From assembly GCA_037147235.1 (NCBI GenBank), contig JBAWVO010000271.1:1-8828 (forward strand): a stretch of 8,828 nt of DNA. The letters run 5' to 3'. Source of the DNA: JANXQG01 sp037147235. GTDB taxonomy: Bacteria > Planctomycetota > Planctomycetia > Pirellulales > Thermoguttaceae. Below, piece after piece: positions 6,866-8,828 of the stretch. Position numbers and translations under genes: made by a program. Every line of letters begins with the position of its first letter. The first letter of the stretch is position 1. Under the pieces are notes generated by a model. That model was not told the DNA's origin. It made no database searches and saw nothing but the letters and a program-made list of their open reading frames with translations.

Positions 6866-6896
6866 TAGATTTGGCCACGGAGGAAACACGGATAAG
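6866..6896 (+). repeat. Dispersed ggccacgg...aaacacgg repeat, right copy
   Basis: This copy reads tagatttggccacgg, then aggaaacacgg and ataag, matching the left copy at 2281-2327 apart from one missing unit and a t-to-g change. It encodes the implausible N-terminal extension of the kinase frame, which argues for the kinase start at 6760. Confidence 0.7.
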
Positions 6897-6906
6897 AGGG
6901 GCGGGG

Positions 6907-6938
6907 GAGAAAGGGAGAAAGGGAGAAAGGGAGAAAGG
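6907..6938 (+). repeat. 8-bp tandem repeat GAGAAAGG, four copies
   Basis: Four exact head-to-tail copies (6907, 6915, 6923 and 6931) are followed by a diverged fifth (GAGACCGT). One copy of the same junction, gagaaagggagaccgt, occurs at 2234-2249, so the array looks like local slippage expansion within the dispersed repeat. Confidence 0.85.
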
Positions 6939-6944
6939 GAGACC

Positions 6945-6982
6945 GTAGGGTGGGGAGAGTGAAACGAGCCCCACCATTTTTA
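6945..6982 (+). repeat. Dispersed palindromic repeat, copy C (terminator-like)
   Basis: Arms GGTGGGG (6949-6955) and CCCCACC (6969-6975) form a 7-bp stem around AGAGTGAAACGAG, followed by ATTTTTATAT. It shares gtaggg at the left end, gagtgaaacgag in the loop and ccaccattttt at the right end with copy B (2379-2417). As a + strand terminator nothing obvious lies upstream for it to end. Confidence 0.7.
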
Positions 6983-6983
6983 T

Positions 6984-7097
6984 ATCCCGAAGGGATTTCA
7001 GCGATTAGCCGGTGGTTGCGGAGCGTTAGCGACGCCAGCACCGGTTTCCGAAAAGGGAGACCTGCGGTCGGCGGCGGTGGGTCGGTCGGAGACCGGC
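6984..7097. repeat. Hairpin-rich repeat block before the truncated nuclease gene
   Basis: ATCCC-gaa-GGGAT (6984-6996) is a tight hairpin. It is followed by gcgattagccggtgg, an arm pair CCGGTG (7009-7014) / CACCGG (7039-7044) around gagcgttagcgacg, and a small CGGTC-gga-GACCG stem (7083-7095). The atcccgaagggat...gattagccggtgg combination is one I associate with dispersed repeats of planctomycete genomes; that link is from memory. There is no credible gene here, and the reading frame of the downstream remnant only becomes protein-like after it. Confidence 0.5.
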
Positions 7098-7108
7098 ATG
7101 TCAGACTG

Positions 7109-7606
7109 AACCAACTGGCGTGGCAGGATTTCGAGACACGGACCAGCCCGATCCTTGCGGCGTTGATGGCGAATATGCAAAGGGGTCCAAAAGAGGCGGC
7201 TCGGGTCAAGCTGGCCTGTTTACGAATGCTGGCCAAGTTACAGCTCGACCCTGCGCGGCGAGAATTGATCTCTGGGTTTGTCGATTCGTATCTGGAGCTT
7301 ACAATGGAGGAAGAGGAACAACTCGGGGAGGAGCTACAGGAACTTCACCCCCAAGAGAAGGAGAGTGTAATGGAAATTGTGACTAGTTGGATGAAAAAAG
7401 GTTTGGAACAGGGGCGCCAGGAGGGATTGACTCATGAGCGCACGTTGGTGTTGCGTCTGCTCCGCAAGCGGCTGGGCGATCTTGATCCGGCAGTGAAGGA
7501 GCAGATCGAAACCTTATCGGTCGATCGCCTCGATCAACTTGGCGAGGCCCTGCTCGATTTCAACGCTCGCGACGACTTGGATATCTGGCTGCAATCGCAG
7601 CGATAG
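7109..7606 (+). pseudogene. 5'-truncated Rpn family (PD-(D/E)XK) transposase-like nuclease, C-terminal part
   Basis: The last 165 residues of this frame match the C-terminal half of Rpn/YhgA-like recombination-promoting nucleases. They include LAWQDFETRTSPILAALM, RVKLACLRMLAKLQLDP and ISGFVDSYLELTMEEEEQ, then a Gly-Gln-Glu-rich hinge (GLEQGRQEGLTHERT). A DUF4351-like tail closes it (LRLLRKRLGDLDPAVKEQIE, LDQLGEALLDFNARDDLDIWL). The PD-(D/E)XK nuclease domain, normally about 150-180 residues at the N-terminus, is absent. Upstream in frame there is only repeat DNA (to about 7097), and the frame's GTG at 6950 lies inside a palindromic repeat. ATG 7166 is the first plausible internal start but lacks a ribosome binding site. 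The remnant probably arose by deletion or repeat insertion. The surviving part is not frameshifted, so the damage may be recent. Confidence 0.75.
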
Positions 7607-7618
7607 TTATGTCCTATA

Positions 7619-8710
7619 TTATCTCTCGGCCAAGCAGGCGAATTCTTCCTTTTCTGCTCGTCCGCGGTCCATCAGGGCCTCGAAGACACCCCTCACTCCG
7701 CAGCAGGTTTCCGTTTCGGAAGCATCAAGTTGTGATTGAACCTTTTGCATGAACTCTTGCTCCCAGATATCGCCCTGCATCATCGTGGCCGTGTGCAGCC
7801 AGAGCTGAAGCGAACATTGCAAGGCGAGGACCAGATCGGTCGTGGTCAGGATACCACGGAGACGCCCCTCCTCGACCACCGGCAGGGCGGAAATACGCGC
7901 ACTGATGAGGAGTGTGATCGCCGGGCTAATGAACGCATCGGGCGAGATGGTTTTCAATTTTGTACACATCAATTCAACGGCGGTCGTTCCCGGCTTGCTG
8001 CTCAAATCGCGATCGCTCACGATTCCGAGTAACTGTTCCCCCGGACCACAGACGAGCAGGTGTCGAACATGCGATTTCCGCATCAAATCTTCGATACTTT
8101 GCCGCGTGGCACCGGAAGACACCGTCAAAGTTTCCGTCGTCATGAGGTGCCGCACGGTGAGTTGATTCTTGAAAAGATTACTGGGATCTTGTGAGAGCAA
8201 ACACAACAGTTCCTGCCGCTTGGTGCTGAACCGCTCCGTAAGATCGGGTACTTCGCGTTCGTCGTCTTCCGGTGGAATCGGCTGCTGCTTGCTGCGACGG
8301 AGACGGCGAAGAAGCAGGGCACCAAGGACGATTACGCCTGCGCCGAGTGCAAATCCCCCCACGATGCAGGCGTGTCGATCTCCGATGTCATACATCGCCT
8401 TGAATCGCGACTCCTCGGTATCGGACGAAACCTTATTGCCGGATGGATTGCCGGTGGGGGATGTTGCCGGTGGGTGGCCCGTCATTTTGCCGGCAAGGGA
8501 TGAGAAAGGGCGCGCCGTGGAACCGCCGATCCAGACCAAGCCTCCCCCCGCAATCGATATCAAGATTGCCAGAAAAATCGAGTACTCAACGGCCGATTGG
8601 CCGCGTTGTCCCCGAAGCAGTTCGCGCAGGAGACACCGCAGCCTGTCGCCGTCCTGGGTTATCGAGCTTATCCTACGCACGAACACTAGATCACGGAAGA
8701 AAGAAAACAT
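7619..8710 (-). CDS. Flp-prepilin-like membrane protein with CBS-domain pair
   Basis: The 363-residue protein starts with a basic leader (RLRCLLRELLRGQRG) and the sequence G37-QSAVEY-SIFLAIL. In type IVb (Flp/TadE) prepilins, cleavage occurs after Gly and Glu+5/Tyr+6 follow, exactly as Glu42/Tyr43 do here. A hydrophobic helix follows (44-63). After a Ser/Pro/Gly-rich linker (64-110) comes a second membrane segment (114-134) ending in RRLRRSKQ. This is followed by a cytoplasmic pair of CBS domains: CBS1 about 184-236 with GIVSDRD (229-235), and CBS2 about 243-298 with GILTTTD (286-292). CBS pairs usually bind adenine nucleotides or SAM. The tail (300-363) has a Cys-Cys pair (336-337). The start at 8710 is supported by AGGAAGG 7 nt upstream. 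The gene is convergent with the truncated nuclease, 12 bp apart. Function is unknown: it could be an energy-responsive pilus or membrane regulator, but that is inference. Confidence 0.85.
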   Translation of the reverse strand: MFSFFRDLVFVRRISSITQDGDRLRCLLRELLRGQRGQSAVEYSIFLAILISIAGGGLVWIGGSTARPFSSLAGKMTGHPPATSPTGNPSGNKVSSDTEESRFKAMYDIGDRHACIVGGFALGAGVIVLGALLLRRLRRSKQQPIPPEDDEREVPDLTERFSTKRQELLCLLSQDPSNLFKNQLTVRHLMTTETLTVSSGATRQSIEDLMRKSHVRHLLVCGPGEQLLGIVSDRDLSSKPGTTAVELMCTKLKTISPDAFISPAITLLISARISALPVVEEGRLRGILTTTDLVLALQCSLQLWLHTATMMQGDIWEQEFMQKVQSQLDASETETCCGVRGVFEALMDRGRAEKEEFACLAER

Positions 8711-8717
8711 GAAGGCC

Positions 8718-8724
8718 CCTTCCT
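8718..8724 (-). promoter_or_regulatory. Ribosome binding site of the Flp-CBS gene
   Basis: On the - strand AGGAAGG (followed by GG) ends 7 nt before the ATG at 8710. It is the clearest Shine-Dalgarno sequence in the window and fixes this start. Confidence 0.7.
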
Positions 8725-8743
8725 AGGGCTATCTGTCGGAAGA

Positions 8744-8772
8744 AACTTAACCACTTAACCGTAGCACGTAAA
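8744..8772 (-). promoter_or_regulatory. Possible sigma-70-like promoter of the Flp-CBS gene
   Basis: On the - strand TTTACG (8767-8772) and TAAGTT (8744-8749) are 17 bp apart, placing a start site roughly 25-30 nt before the ATG. The fit to consensus is partial (4 of 6 and 3 of 6). The segment also holds a direct repeat, GGTTAAG twice with one base between (8746-8752 and 8754-8760), which could be an operator. Confidence 0.25.
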
Positions 8773-8779
8773 TTCGTGC
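8764..8779. repeat. Short inverted repeat GCACG-N6-CGTGC
   Basis: GCACG (8764-8768) and CGTGC (8775-8779) face each other across taaatt and overlap the possible -35 element. It is followed by ccaggggaacaggacacgg and a purine-rich tail to the window end. That tail resembles the GA-rich tracts at 2224-2247 and 6897-6940, so this may be the edge of another dispersed repeat rather than an operator. Confidence 0.35.
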
Positions 8780-8828
8780 CAGGGGAACAGGACACGGAAC
8801 ATTCCGAGGGGAGGGGGAAAGGGAGAAG

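Noticed and set aside
6761..6889. Kinase start at the far upstream ATG (6889), adding 43 residues
   Set aside because: The extra residues are encoded partly by the dispersed ggccacgg repeat and look unlike a protein N-terminus. The ATG at 6760 gives a normal basic N-terminus followed by TM1.
6907..6938. Short tandem array as a possible CRISPR
   Set aside because: Units of 8 bp repeat without spacers; no CRISPR-like repeat-spacer structure occurs anywhere in the window.
6950..7108. Start of the Rpn-like gene at GTG 6950
   Set aside because: The codons here are palindromic repeat and hairpin DNA. Protein-like sequence matching the family begins only around 7109.

Overview
The window looks like chromosomal DNA of a GC-rich bacterium, most likely a planctomycete of the Pirellulales type. 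The taxonomic call is inference. It rests on the terminase pair being of a type I associate with these genomes, on an Rpn-type gene with a DUF4351-like tail, on a giant hybrid histidine kinase, and on intergenic regions packed with short dispersed repeats (ggccacggatgaaacacgg, ccttcgtgt arrays, gtagggtgg...ccaccatttt palindromes).

Left part (1-2223, + strand) is a phage-like module. It holds the C-terminal end of a papain-fold (C1) peptidase that is broken by an in-frame stop, then a helix-turn-helix protein that looks like a terminase small subunit, then a complete terminase large subunit with intact ATPase and nuclease motifs. The small-subunit frame runs about 240 bp into the large-subunit gene. 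No portal, protease or capsid gene follows; the module ends in a 364-bp mosaic of dispersed repeats (2224-2587).

Middle part (2588-6760, - strand) is one very large membrane-bound hybrid sensor kinase: TM, CHASE, TM, PAS, PAS, Cys-rich GAF, HisKA, HATPase, receiver, HPt. It carries a full His-Asp-His relay but no DNA-binding output, so its final response regulator must lie elsewhere. The gene is bracketed by two similar composite repeats in the same orientation (about 2281-2417 and 6866-6982).

Right part (6761-8828) starts with more repeats, which abut the 5'-truncated remnant of an Rpn/PD-(D/E)XK transposase-like nuclease (7109-7606, + strand). Convergent to it, 12 bp away, is a gene on the - strand (7619-8710) whose product combines a type IVb (Flp) prepilin-like N-terminus, a second membrane segment and a cytoplasmic CBS-domain pair. 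This unusual domain combination is the best candidate for something undescribed. Its upstream region holds a strong ribosome binding site and a possible promoter.

No RNA genes, CRISPR arrays or intact insertion sequences were seen. The genes do not form one pathway: the picture is an accessory region with a phage remnant, a sensor kinase island and a decayed nuclease gene, separated by repeat-rich junctions.
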